NCBI GenBank assembly: GCA_002840535.1
Contig: PHBH01000021.1
Coordinates: forward strand, 23,499-87,498
Origin: Deltaproteobacteria bacterium HGW-Deltaproteobacteria-15
GTDB lineage: Bacteria > Desulfobacterota > DSM-4660 > Desulfatiglandales > HGW-15
DNA: 64,000 nucleotides
Reading direction: 5' to 3'
Shown piece after piece: positions 9,101-15,225 of the stretch (within the stretch, counting starts at the first letter, position 1; each line of letters begins with the position of its first letter). Under the pieces are notes generated by a model. That model did no database searches. It was not told the DNA's origin and was given only the letters and a program-made list of their open reading frames with translations. A program made the position numbers and the translations under genes.

Positions 9101-9715
9101 CGATCGATGCTCCTCGACATAAGTCAGGTCGATCATCGCCCGAAGATCTTCATCTCCGAGTCTCTCGATCTTCATCACCTCATGAGAGGTTCGGAAACCG
9201 TCGAAGAAATGAAGAAAGGGCACGCGTGTTTCCAGTGCTGCGGATTGAGCTATCAGAGCAAGATCCATTACCTCCTGGACCGAACAGGATGCGAGGAAGG
9301 CAAAGCCGGTCGAGCGGGTGGCCATGACGTCGCTGTGGTCGCAGAAAATGGAAAGCGCGTGCGTGGCAACGGTGCGTGCGGCAATGTGAAAGACCGTGGA
9401 ATTCAGTTCACCCGCCAGCTTGAACATGGTGGGGATCATGAGAAGAAGGCCCTGGGAGGCGGTAAAGGTAGTGGCAAGCGATCCGGCCTGCAGAGCGCCG
9501 TGCAGGGCGCCGGCAGCGCCCGCCTCACTCTGCATCTGCGCAACCAGGGGTATCGTTCCCCAGAGGTTCGTCTTCCCCTTTGTTGCCCATTCATCGGCGA
9601 GTTCGGCCATGGGGGAAGACGGGGTAATGGGGTAAATGGATATGACTTCGTTTGTCTTATAAGCAATGTAAGCTGCAGCCTCATTGCCGTCGATGGTCAC
9701 CATTTCTCTTGGCAT
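6116..9715 (-). CDS. nifJ: pyruvate:ferredoxin (flavodoxin) oxidoreductase, single chain
   Basis: A 1199-residue fused PFOR that converts pyruvate and CoA to acetyl-CoA, CO2 and reduced ferredoxin, reversibly. Domains in order: pyruvate-binding pyrimidine domain (YPITPSSPMAELADEW near residue 30), transketolase-C-like domain, gamma domain (KFYGLGADGTVGANKNS near 430), a 2[4Fe-4S] ferredoxin domain (CIQCGKCSMICPHA near 690; CTGCCACVSVCPAK near 745), and the TPP domain (CAGCGETPY near 820, GDGWAYDIGYGG near 965, NTGGQVSKATP). Length is normal for the homodimeric enzyme. It is the central carbon enzyme of an anaerobe. The downstream DHOD-like flavoprotein may share its transcript. Confidence 0.97.
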   Translation of the reverse strand: MPREMVTIDGNEAAAYIAYKTNEVISIYPITPSSPMAELADEWATKGKTNLWGTIPLVAQMQSEAGAAGALHGALQAGSLATTFTASQGLLLMIPTMFKLAGELNSTVFHIAARTVATHALSIFCDHSDVMATRSTGFAFLASCSVQEVMDLALIAQSAALETRVPFLHFFDGFRTSHEVMKIERLGDEDLRAMIDLTYVEEHRSRALSPERPVIRGTAQNPDVFFQSREASNPFYLNCPYTVQRSMDKFETLTERRYELFQYEGAPDAERVMILMGSGCEAAAEAVGRLEEEGEKVGLLRVRLYRPFSSTHLMKALPASTKAIACLDRTKEPGSVGEPLYSDVATAVLQGLSDGTSPFQKVPAVVGGRYGLSSKEFTPAMAKAVLDELKKEVPKNHFTVGITDDVTHSSLAYDPSFSAEGERVIRAKFYGLGADGTVGANKNSIKIIGEETPNFAQGYFVYDSRKSGSRTVSHLRFGPGPIHSSYLIDKPNFIACNQPAFLHKYDMLSESAEGGIFLLNTDVPPEGVWDALPRSFQENLIRKRMKFYVVDAYKVARGAGLGGRINTVMQTCFFAISGVLPRVEAIIKIKESIQKTYGKRGERIVQMNFSAVDDTLASLHEVAPPAEAGSIIGLAPAVPDDAPEFVKKVTAAMITGRGDELPVSAMPVDGTFPVGTTQWEKRNIALEIPIWDGKVCIQCGKCSMICPHATIRMKVYDQSLLSNAPEEFKWAKARGKDFPEGSAFTVQVAPEECTGCCACVSVCPAKDKTRPDRKAINMYPQPPLREREAEHYRFFLSLPDYDRSKLKINTVKGSQLLRPLFEYNGACAGCGETPYIRLLSQLFGDRALISNATGCSSIYSGNLPTHPYTSNADGRGPAWSNPLFEDCAEFGMGLRLAVEKNTVYARELLETLSSQIGTDLADAIIRADQKDEKGISNQRERVAALKEKLRGLSSPQSAMLASLADFFLKKSIWCIGGDGWAYDIGYGGLDQVLSMGLNINVLVLDTEVYSNTGGQVSKATPRGAVAKFAAAGKTSPKKDLGLMMMTYRNIYIAQVAIGASDTQTVRAFMEAEAYDGPSLIIAYSHCLAHGTFVPDAFNHQKAAVDSGYWPLYRFNPDLVRDGKNPLQLDSGKPKIPIIEFVDQETRYKMLSLSRPEEAKRLFALAQNDADAKWRLYEQLASLQCFAEEDGGAEERPRRH

Positions 9716-9734
9716 GCTGTCCTGCCTTATAAAT

Positions 9735-9875
9735 GAGAATGTCGAATATCGAATAAAGAATATCGAATGTCAAAGGAAGGCAAAGAAAGTCGACTTTGTC
9801 CTGCGGCCACTCGTAACGGAAAGTGAAGACTTCCTAATTCGATATTCGGGCTTCGATATCCGATATTTCGTTCCT
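9735..9875. repeat. heptad inverted repeat (GAATATC family)
   Basis: Left arm: five consecutive 7-bp units of GAATATC type (9735-9771). Right arm: complementary ATTCGATATTC/GATATCCGATATTTCG units (about 9838-9872). It occupies the gap between the nifJ start and the PPOX-fold gene. Confidence 0.6.
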
Positions 9876-9877
9876 GA

Positions 9878-10282
9878 TCATTCCTCGAGGTCGCTATGGG
9901 GCGCATGGCAGAAGCGGATGATGCTGTCAACCCGGACGAAGATCTTCCTCTTCACCTGAGGAAGGGGGGACTCCTCTTCAGGACCCTTGTAAAGACCGTT
10001 CATCACAGCGGTCTGTTGAATCCCCTCGGATTCGCCCAGCAACTGGAATCCGGTATCGCTCTCCGGGTCCCAAACTACGATAGAGATCTTGGGGTTCACT
10101 TGCAGATTCGACAGGGTGCCGGGACAGAACCATTCCGAAACCGAAATTCGGGGATGACCCTCGGCCTCAATCTTGCTCGATGCGGCTACATGAGGGGACC
10201 CCTTATCGTCCGCTGTGGCGACGAGTGCAACCCCTACACGGTTTGCGAGGCGGATGGCTCGTTCAAGGACCTCCGGTTTCAT
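9878..10282 (-). CDS. pyridoxamine 5'-phosphate oxidase-fold flavin protein
   Basis: A 134-residue split-barrel protein of the PNPOx-like superfamily. Features: the N-terminal VGVALVATADDKGSPHVAAS strand pair, ISVSEWFCPGTLSNLQVNPKISIVVWD, and the GFQLLGESEGI strand. Members bind FMN, F420 or haem. The superoxide dismutase gene ends 54 bp upstream on the same strand, so co-expression in an oxidative-stress setting is plausible. The substrate is unknown. Confidence 0.75.
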   Translation of the reverse strand: MKPEVLERAIRLANRVGVALVATADDKGSPHVAASSKIEAEGHPRISVSEWFCPGTLSNLQVNPKISIVVWDPESDTGFQLLGESEGIQQTAVMNGLYKGPEEESPLPQVKRKIFVRVDSIIRFCHAPHSDLEE

Positions 10283-10336
10283 ATCCGATTCCTCCGATTG
10301 AGTTGCGCCGGCGAGTATGCGTTCACAGGCGGAGAT

Positions 10337-11053
10337 TCAGTTGCCGTCGAGATTTTCGGAGACAAAGTCCCAATTGACAAGGTGATCGAGAAAAGCCTTG
10401 ATATATGCCTTTCGCCTGTTCTGGTAATCCAGGTAGTAGGCATGTTCCCATAGATCTATGGTGAGCAGAGGTTTGACACCGTGAGCAACGGGGGTATCCG
10501 CATCTCCCGTGCTCATGATCTTCAGGATATCTCCCTGTGCGACAAGCCAGGCATAACCGCTGCCAAAACGGTTCTCGGCTGCGTGGGAAAAGCTCTCCTT
10601 GAACGTTTCAACACTGCCGAAACTCCTGATGATTGCTTTTGCCAGATCGCCGGAAGGCGAGCCTCCCCCTTTGGACTTCATCCCTCTCCAATAGAAGGTG
10701 TGATTCCAGGATTGAGCGGCATTGTTGAACAACTGCCGGTTCTGACTTTCGGCTGAAGTTTCTATCAGCTCTTCCAGCGAGAGGCCCGCCAGATCGGTGT
10801 TTTTTACGAGCTCGTTTGTCTTGTCTACATAGGCGCGGTGATGCTTGCCATAATGAAAGCTCAAGGTTCGGCCGGAAATGTACGGCTCCAGTCCGTCTTC
10901 GGGGTAGGGCAGGGGCGGAAGCGTATGCGCCGAAGCAGCGCCGCTTGTCGAGATGGGAAACCCCGCGATTCCGCCCGACGCAAGAATCGAGCCGACTGCG
11001 GCCGTCTTGAGGAATATGCGACGATTCATTGTAGAATGGAAAATTCTGTCCAT
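10337..11053 (-). CDS. sodB: Tat-exported Fe/Mn superoxide dismutase
   Basis: A 238-residue superoxide dismutase. The N-terminus carries a twin-arginine signal (NRRIFLKTAAVGSILASGG, then a hydrophobic stretch ending near ASA), so the enzyme is predicted periplasmic. Metal ligands are visible: His in HYGKHHRAYVD, His in SWNHTFYW, and the DLWEHAYYLDYQNRR block with Asp and His. AAAGGAAGCGGGC precedes ATG 11053; the longer frame from 11143 has no ribosome site. A Tat-exported SOD would detoxify superoxide outside the cytoplasm, sensible for an anaerobe. Fe versus Mn use cannot be read reliably. Confidence 0.93.
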   Translation of the reverse strand: MDRIFHSTMNRRIFLKTAAVGSILASGGIAGFPISTSGAASAHTLPPLPYPEDGLEPYISGRTLSFHYGKHHRAYVDKTNELVKNTDLAGLSLEELIETSAESQNRQLFNNAAQSWNHTFYWRGMKSKGGGSPSGDLAKAIIRSFGSVETFKESFSHAAENRFGSGYAWLVAQGDILKIMSTGDADTPVAHGVKPLLTIDLWEHAYYLDYQNRRKAYIKAFLDHLVNWDFVSENLDGN

Positions 11054-11163
11054 GCCCGCTTCCTTTCGTCCTGAGTCCACACCGAAAACAATAGTGCGTC
11101 CGGAGTTTTCAAGTACATTAGGAAGATCGTGTATTATCCGCAAAGAGGGGCCGTATTAAAGAG

Positions 11164-11367
11164 AGTGAGCAGTAAGCAGTGAGCAGTAAGCAGAAAGAAA
11201 TTCTAAGGAACTGAGCACCCTCGCGGCCTAACGAATGCACCGCCCGTTCTTCACCGGAAATGGTAGCTGTAAGCGAGTGCTGTGGAGAGCGCAAACCTGT
11301 TACATTTTAACTGCCTACTGCTCACTGCTCCGCTGCTCTGCTTACTGCCTACTGCTTACTGCCTACT
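11164..11367. repeat. converging heptad arrays (AGTAAGC family)
   Basis: Left array: AGTGAGC and AGTAAGC alternate four times in exact 7-bp phase (11164-11191). Right array: GCTTACT and GCCTACT alternate (11340-11367), with more copies at about 11310-11335. The two are reverse complements, converging over roughly 120 bp that otherwise holds no gene. The right array reaches into the end of tkt and supplies its stop codon. Confidence 0.75.
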
Positions 11368-13194
11368 TTTCTTTATTTCCATCACCTTTCGCACGATCGC
11401 GTTTCGTGAAATCCCCTCATATTCCAAAAGCTCCATCGGCTTTCCACTCCTTGGCATTTTACGGACTGCAAGGGAATGAACAGGGACGGCCAAGGGCGCC
11501 AGTGCGCTCATGACCGCCTCCCCCAGCCCTCCCTGGGCAAAGTGATCCTCGATCGTGATGACGCCGTTCGTCTCCAGCGCGGCCTTCCTCACCGTTTCAG
11601 CATCCATGGGCTGAATGCAGTACAGGTCGATGACGCGAACCGGGATGTTTCTGTTCTTCAGTTCCTCATATGCAGCAAGGGCTTCATGGAGCGTGATTCC
11701 TGCCGCGATCAGTGAAATGAAATCATCCTTACTTTGCCTGAGGATCTTGCAGCCGCCAATGGGGAACCGCTCGTTACTCCCATAGAGAATGGGCGTATCG
11801 CTGCGAGTGGTCCTGATGTAAACCATGCCTCGATGGCTCGCCGCTTCCTCAACAGCACGTTCCGTGGAGATCGCATCAGACGGGTAAAACACTACGCTGC
11901 CGAGGACCGTGCGAAACATCGCTATATCTTCGAGGCCCATCTGGGAAGGTCCGTCCTGGCCAATGGAGACCCCGGCATGGGACCCGCAGATCTTGATGTT
12001 TGCATCGGAGTAGCGGCTCATTCTGATCTGGTCAAAAGCCCGGGTGAGAAAGGCGGCAAATGTTGAAACGAATGGGATCTTTCCCCTTGCTGCCAGGCCG
12101 AGAGCGACACCCACCATGTTCTGTTCAGCAATGTACATCTCCAGAAAGCGCTCGGGATATTGTTTTTTGAAAATCTCGGAATACGTGCTGTTGCTTACCT
12201 CGGCGTCCAGGACGACCATTTGCGGGTACCTGGGATAGATGCGTTTCAGCGCATTGCCATAGGCTTTCCTGGTGGATACCGGATGGGTGTCGTAGGACGG
12301 CGGTTCGATGCCGATTGCAGCAGGGGTATGAGGCTTCAGATCCGCAGGAGGGCGAATTCCGGCACGGATCGACCGATCACCATTTCCTATTTCCTCAAGC
12401 GCTTTTTCGAGATCATCCTTCTTGAGAGGTTTTCCATGCCATCCATTGGTGTCTTCGAGAAAGGAGACCCCCTTGCCCTTTGTCGTTCTGGCGATGATCA
12501 TGCAAGGCCTGTCCGACGTCGCAGCGGCCTCGGAGAAAGCGGGCAGGATTTCAGAAAAGTCATGCCCGTCTATGCACAGGGTTTTCCAGCCGAAGGAGGC
12601 CAGTCTTTTTTCGTAGACCCTCAGGTCGTGGCCGACCATAGTGGGTCCGCACTGGCCCAGACGGTTCACATCGATGATGCCGATGAGATTGTCCAATTTG
12701 TAATGCGCGGCAATCTGAATCGCTTCCCATTGGGACCCCTCCGTCATTTCACCGTCTCCCAGAAGCACATAGGTCCGGTAGGGAAGTCGTTCGAGTCTTG
12801 CATTCATGGCCATTCCAAGGCCGATGGAAAGTCCTTGACCCAGTGAACCTGTGGCTGCTTCGGCAAAAGGAAAAGCAGGAGTAGGATGGCCTTCCAGACG
12901 GCTATCGAACTTTCTCAACGTAAGAATTTCCTGCTCGGTAATAACGCCTGCCGCCAGCCAGACGGCATAAAATAGCGGAGATGCGTGACCCTTGGAGAAG
13001 ATCAGTCGATCATTATTCGGGTGGTCCGGCTTTTCGATGTCGAAAAGAAACGTTCCGCCGAAAAACAGACCGGTCATGAGGTCGGCCGCTGAAAGGGAAG
13101 AGGTCGGGTGGCCCGATCCTGCCTCAGTTGTCGCGAGGAGAGAGTAGGTTCGGATGAGGGATGCCAGTTGTCTGAGTTCCTGTTGCGAAGCCAC
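11356..13194 (-). CDS. tkt: transketolase
   Basis: A 612-residue TPP enzyme of the pentose-phosphate pathway moving two-carbon ketol units between sugar phosphates. TPP-domain motifs: GSGHPTSSLSAADL (near residue 22), LLGDGEMTEGSQWEA (about 145) and IIDVNRLGQCGPT. The pyrimidine domain carries DAEVSNSTYSEIF and the activating glutamate in YIAEQNMVGVALGLAARG (about 360). The C-terminal domain ends in KMPRSGKPMELLEYEGIS. One chain holds both halves, shorter than the approximately 660-residue E. coli form. The final codons AGG CAG TAA lie inside a heptad repeat array. Confidence 0.94.
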   Translation of the reverse strand: MASQQELRQLASLIRTYSLLATTEAGSGHPTSSLSAADLMTGLFFGGTFLFDIEKPDHPNNDRLIFSKGHASPLFYAVWLAAGVITEQEILTLRKFDSRLEGHPTPAFPFAEAATGSLGQGLSIGLGMAMNARLERLPYRTYVLLGDGEMTEGSQWEAIQIAAHYKLDNLIGIIDVNRLGQCGPTMVGHDLRVYEKRLASFGWKTLCIDGHDFSEILPAFSEAAATSDRPCMIIARTTKGKGVSFLEDTNGWHGKPLKKDDLEKALEEIGNGDRSIRAGIRPPADLKPHTPAAIGIEPPSYDTHPVSTRKAYGNALKRIYPRYPQMVVLDAEVSNSTYSEIFKKQYPERFLEMYIAEQNMVGVALGLAARGKIPFVSTFAAFLTRAFDQIRMSRYSDANIKICGSHAGVSIGQDGPSQMGLEDIAMFRTVLGSVVFYPSDAISTERAVEEAASHRGMVYIRTTRSDTPILYGSNERFPIGGCKILRQSKDDFISLIAAGITLHEALAAYEELKNRNIPVRVIDLYCIQPMDAETVRKAALETNGVITIEDHFAQGGLGEAVMSALAPLAVPVHSLAVRKMPRSGKPMELLEYEGISRNAIVRKVMEIKKSRQ

Positions 13195-13209
13195 GTCATC
13201 TCCCGGCAG

Positions 13210-13244
13210 AAAAACATAGCCCCGCCGTATTTGGCCGGGCTATG
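13210..13244 (-). terminator. intrinsic terminator between a small gene and tkt
   Basis: Read on the minus strand: stem CATAGCCC / GGGCTATG with a 14-nt loop, followed by five T residues. It lies just upstream of the transketolase ATG, so it would end transcription from the small gene at 13370-13582. Confidence 0.7.
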
Positions 13245-13369
13245 CAAGGAGTTGGTTCTGGAAAATTACCCTGACGTTTCTGTGAACCGGATTCGCTGCC
13301 GAACACTGCAGACGGAAAATCTCCTCCCCGGTGGTGCAGTTCCGCCATTCTTCTATACTCCGTGAGGGT

Positions 13370-13582
13370 TTAGTTCGGGCTTTTGGAAGGGGTTGTTGCT
13401 CCGAATTTTTGCTCTCCGGGGACGCTCTTCGGATTTCGAAGTTGGGACGCGTCGTCCACGCAATGCCGCTTCTCCTCTTCGCTGACATAATTGGGATCCC
13501 TCAACGCGTCCAACGGGCAAATGAATCTGTTGCCTGCATTGTCTTTGACCCAAACCAGGGGTTCTGTTCTTATCTCGGTCAT
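13370..13582 (-). CDS. small uncharacterised protein
   Basis: A 70-residue protein of unknown function beginning MTEIRTEPLVWVKDNAGN. GGAGGAAAC stands directly before ATG 13582, a strong ribosome site. The sequence is hydrophilic and ordered in the first 45 residues (FICPLDALRDPNYVSEEEKRH...), with two cysteines spaced about 20 apart; the tail is lysine/proline-rich. It has its own terminator downstream. Coding nature is supported by the Shine-Dalgarno and the bounded transcription unit; no family is recognised. Confidence 0.6.
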   Translation of the reverse strand: MTEIRTEPLVWVKDNAGNRFICPLDALRDPNYVSEEEKRHCVDDASQLRNPKSVPGEQKFGATTPSKSPN

Positions 13583-13920
13583 GTTTCCTCCATTGTTAAA
13601 ACGTAAAACGTTTCCCTGCAAGGGAATTCACTTCCCCGGACAGGGGCTATCCCGACTGAACCTCTCATCAGCGAAATCAGGATGCCGGAATGGACCGTCT
13701 TCTGCAATGGGGAAAGAACTGTATTCGGTGACCGGGGAAAATGGTATTCCGGCGGCCGAGGGGAGTCAGCACGCTTAGGTGCTCGTAGTTGAATACAGAC
13801 GCGCGTAAACGAGAATACAGGATCCCCCTCATTCAATTCCCGCGGGTGTCCTGATAAAAACAAAATAACTAATTTAAATAGTACCTTGAGAAACAGGGGA
13901 AAACGGAAAGGAGTTAGAAA
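13583..13920. other. gene-free region between divergent small genes
   Basis: A divergent promoter region of about 340 bp between the minus-strand 13370-13582 gene and the plus-strand 13921 gene. It contains several short GC-rich dyads (for example around CCTGCAAGGGAATTCACTTCCCCGG, quoted in part) and an AT-rich stretch at 13855-13890. I looked for a c-di-GMP riboswitch or a tRNA and found neither. Confidence 0.4.
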
Positions 13921-14235
13921 ATGGTCCTTCCAAGAGACGCCTTTCAATCGCAGATTCAGAGCAACGTTCTTGAGAGTTGGAGACAACTCCTGTGCAGCAT
14001 GAAGGAGGCGGTAGATTCCCTGGAAAAGGGGATCGCAGAGGCTTCTGAAATGCGTGAAGTTTGCACTGACGAATGGTGCGTGGCGACAGAGCATGTCATC
14101 GATGAGCTAAGCAATGCTCTTTTTTCGATCAGCGAGCCACGCTGGGCGAATGACGAAGACAGCAGGAGATTGAAAGAACTGAAGTGGAAAATGCACGAAC
14201 TCTATGCCAGGTATAAATCCGTCACCAGACACTGA
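13921..14235 (+). CDS. uncharacterised helical protein
   Basis: A 104-residue hydrophilic, predicted mostly alpha-helical protein of unknown function with three cysteines, one in SWRQLLCSMKEAV and two in VCTDEWCVATEHVI. AAGGAG lies 8 bp before ATG 13921. It is followed 15 bp later by the 14251 gene and then by a ferritin-like gene, so the three likely form one operon. No domain is recognised. Confidence 0.65.
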   Translation: MVLPRDAFQSQIQSNVLESWRQLLCSMKEAVDSLEKGIAEASEMREVCTDEWCVATEHVIDELSNALFSISEPRWANDEDSRRLKELKWKMHELYARYKSVTRH

Positions 14236-14250
14236 GAGGAGGAAGAGGGC

Positions 14251-14673
14251 GTGAGAGAAAAGGAGACGTTGCACGGCAAGGTTCAAAAACTGATTGATTG
14301 CTTCGCAACTTCAGACCCTCTGAAGGAGATGGCGGGTCTTCCCGGAGAAAATGACCGGCAGGAAGCAGCATTGAAGTGGCTTGCGCTCGCTGTGATTCAC
14401 GGCATCAACTCCGGTGCTAAAGAGATCTCCGTCCTGAGATCCGAGAAAGGCGAAGTCCGGGTCATGGCGGAGTACAAAAAAGCCGAGCTGCCATCTCCCG
14501 GTGTTGCGATCGGGAGTTGCATTATGGAGTCCCTGAGGAGTATTACCCATCTTGAAGGGGAGAAAGGCAAAACCCTTCTTGCCATGGGTGTCCGGGACGG
14601 GAGTATCGACCTTAACATCAAATTGAAAAGGCGCGGAGAGGAAGAGAAACTGACCCTGAAATTTCCCGACTAA
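14251..14673 (+). CDS. uncharacterised alpha/beta protein, possible GspE/PilB N-lobe-like fold
   Basis: A 140-residue protein starting at GTG 14251 behind GAGGAGGAAGAGG. The order of elements (ALAVIHGINSGAKEISVLRSEKGEVRVMAE, a middle helical segment, then IDLNIKLKRRGEEEKLTLKF) recalls the small N2-type domain of secretion ATPases of the GspE/PilB class, but it has no ATPase motifs. That resemblance is my inference by eye and is weak. It is encoded between the 13921 gene and the ferritin-like gene on the same strand. Confidence 0.6.
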   Translation: MREKETLHGKVQKLIDCFATSDPLKEMAGLPGENDRQEAALKWLALAVIHGINSGAKEISVLRSEKGEVRVMAEYKKAELPSPGVAIGSCIMESLRSITHLEGEKGKTLLAMGVRDGSIDLNIKLKRRGEEEKLTLKFPD

Positions 14674-14721
14674 TGTCGCATCTCAATTACGAGGTCATTC
14701 CCATTTGGCCAGGAGGTGATC

Positions 14722-15045
14722 ATGCCCGAGTTCACTACGCCGTTTTCAGGTTTGAGACTTGATCGCAAAATGACGCGGGAGGAGTTGATACGTGCGGTCC
14801 GTTTCTCGATCGCAGCCGAGTACGAGGCCGTTCAATTCTATATGCAGATTGCCGAGGCTACGGACGATCGGCTGACTGCAGCAGTCATGAAGGACGTGGC
14901 AGACGAGGAGCGTGTCCATGCAGGTGAGTTTCTGCGGCTCTTGAAAAACCTTGCGCCGGAAGAAGAGGGCTTCTACGCCGAAGGAAGTGAAGAGGTAGAA
15001 GAGATCATGGAAAAAGGAGGTGCGGAGAAGGTCTTGAAGACATAG
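14722..15045 (+). CDS. ferritin-like diiron protein
   Basis: A 107-residue single ferritin-like domain resembling the encapsulated-ferritin/rubrerythrin-type proteins rather than 24-mer ferritin. It has two helices carrying the diiron pattern: FSIAAEYEAVQFYMQIAE (Glu in AAEYEA) and VMKDVADEERVHAGEFLRLL (the EExxH motif). Proteins with this arrangement dimerise to build the diiron site and oxidise Fe2+. AGGAGG ends 5 bp before ATG 14722; a GTG at 14716 overlaps that site. No encapsulin shell gene is present in this window. Confidence 0.8.
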   Translation: MPEFTTPFSGLRLDRKMTREELIRAVRFSIAAEYEAVQFYMQIAEATDDRLTAAVMKDVADEERVHAGEFLRLLKNLAPEEEGFYAEGSEEVEEIMEKGGAEKVLKT

Positions 15046-15225
15046 GAGCTCACAGCAAATTGCGATGGCATGAAACAGGTTGATTCGTCCGGGGGATCTT
15101 CCGTCGTTGCCCCCCCTGTCCATTACGCCATGCAGGTATGGTGAGGACCCGGCTGAGAAGGAGATTGCGGCCGCGGAGAGGAGAACCCCCCAAGGGTGGT
15201 GGATAAGGTGCTTCCAAGGAAAATC

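Noticed and set aside
11164..11367. CRISPR-like array
   Set aside because: Units are 7 bp and contiguous with no spacers; no cas genes are present.
13583..13920. Riboswitch or structured RNA before the 13921 gene
   Set aside because: Short dyads are present, but none match the c-di-GMP, cobalamin or other aptamer cores I know.
13579..14094. Minus-strand open frame over the 13921 gene
   Set aside because: No ribosome site, and it overlaps a plus-strand gene with a strong Shine-Dalgarno sequence.
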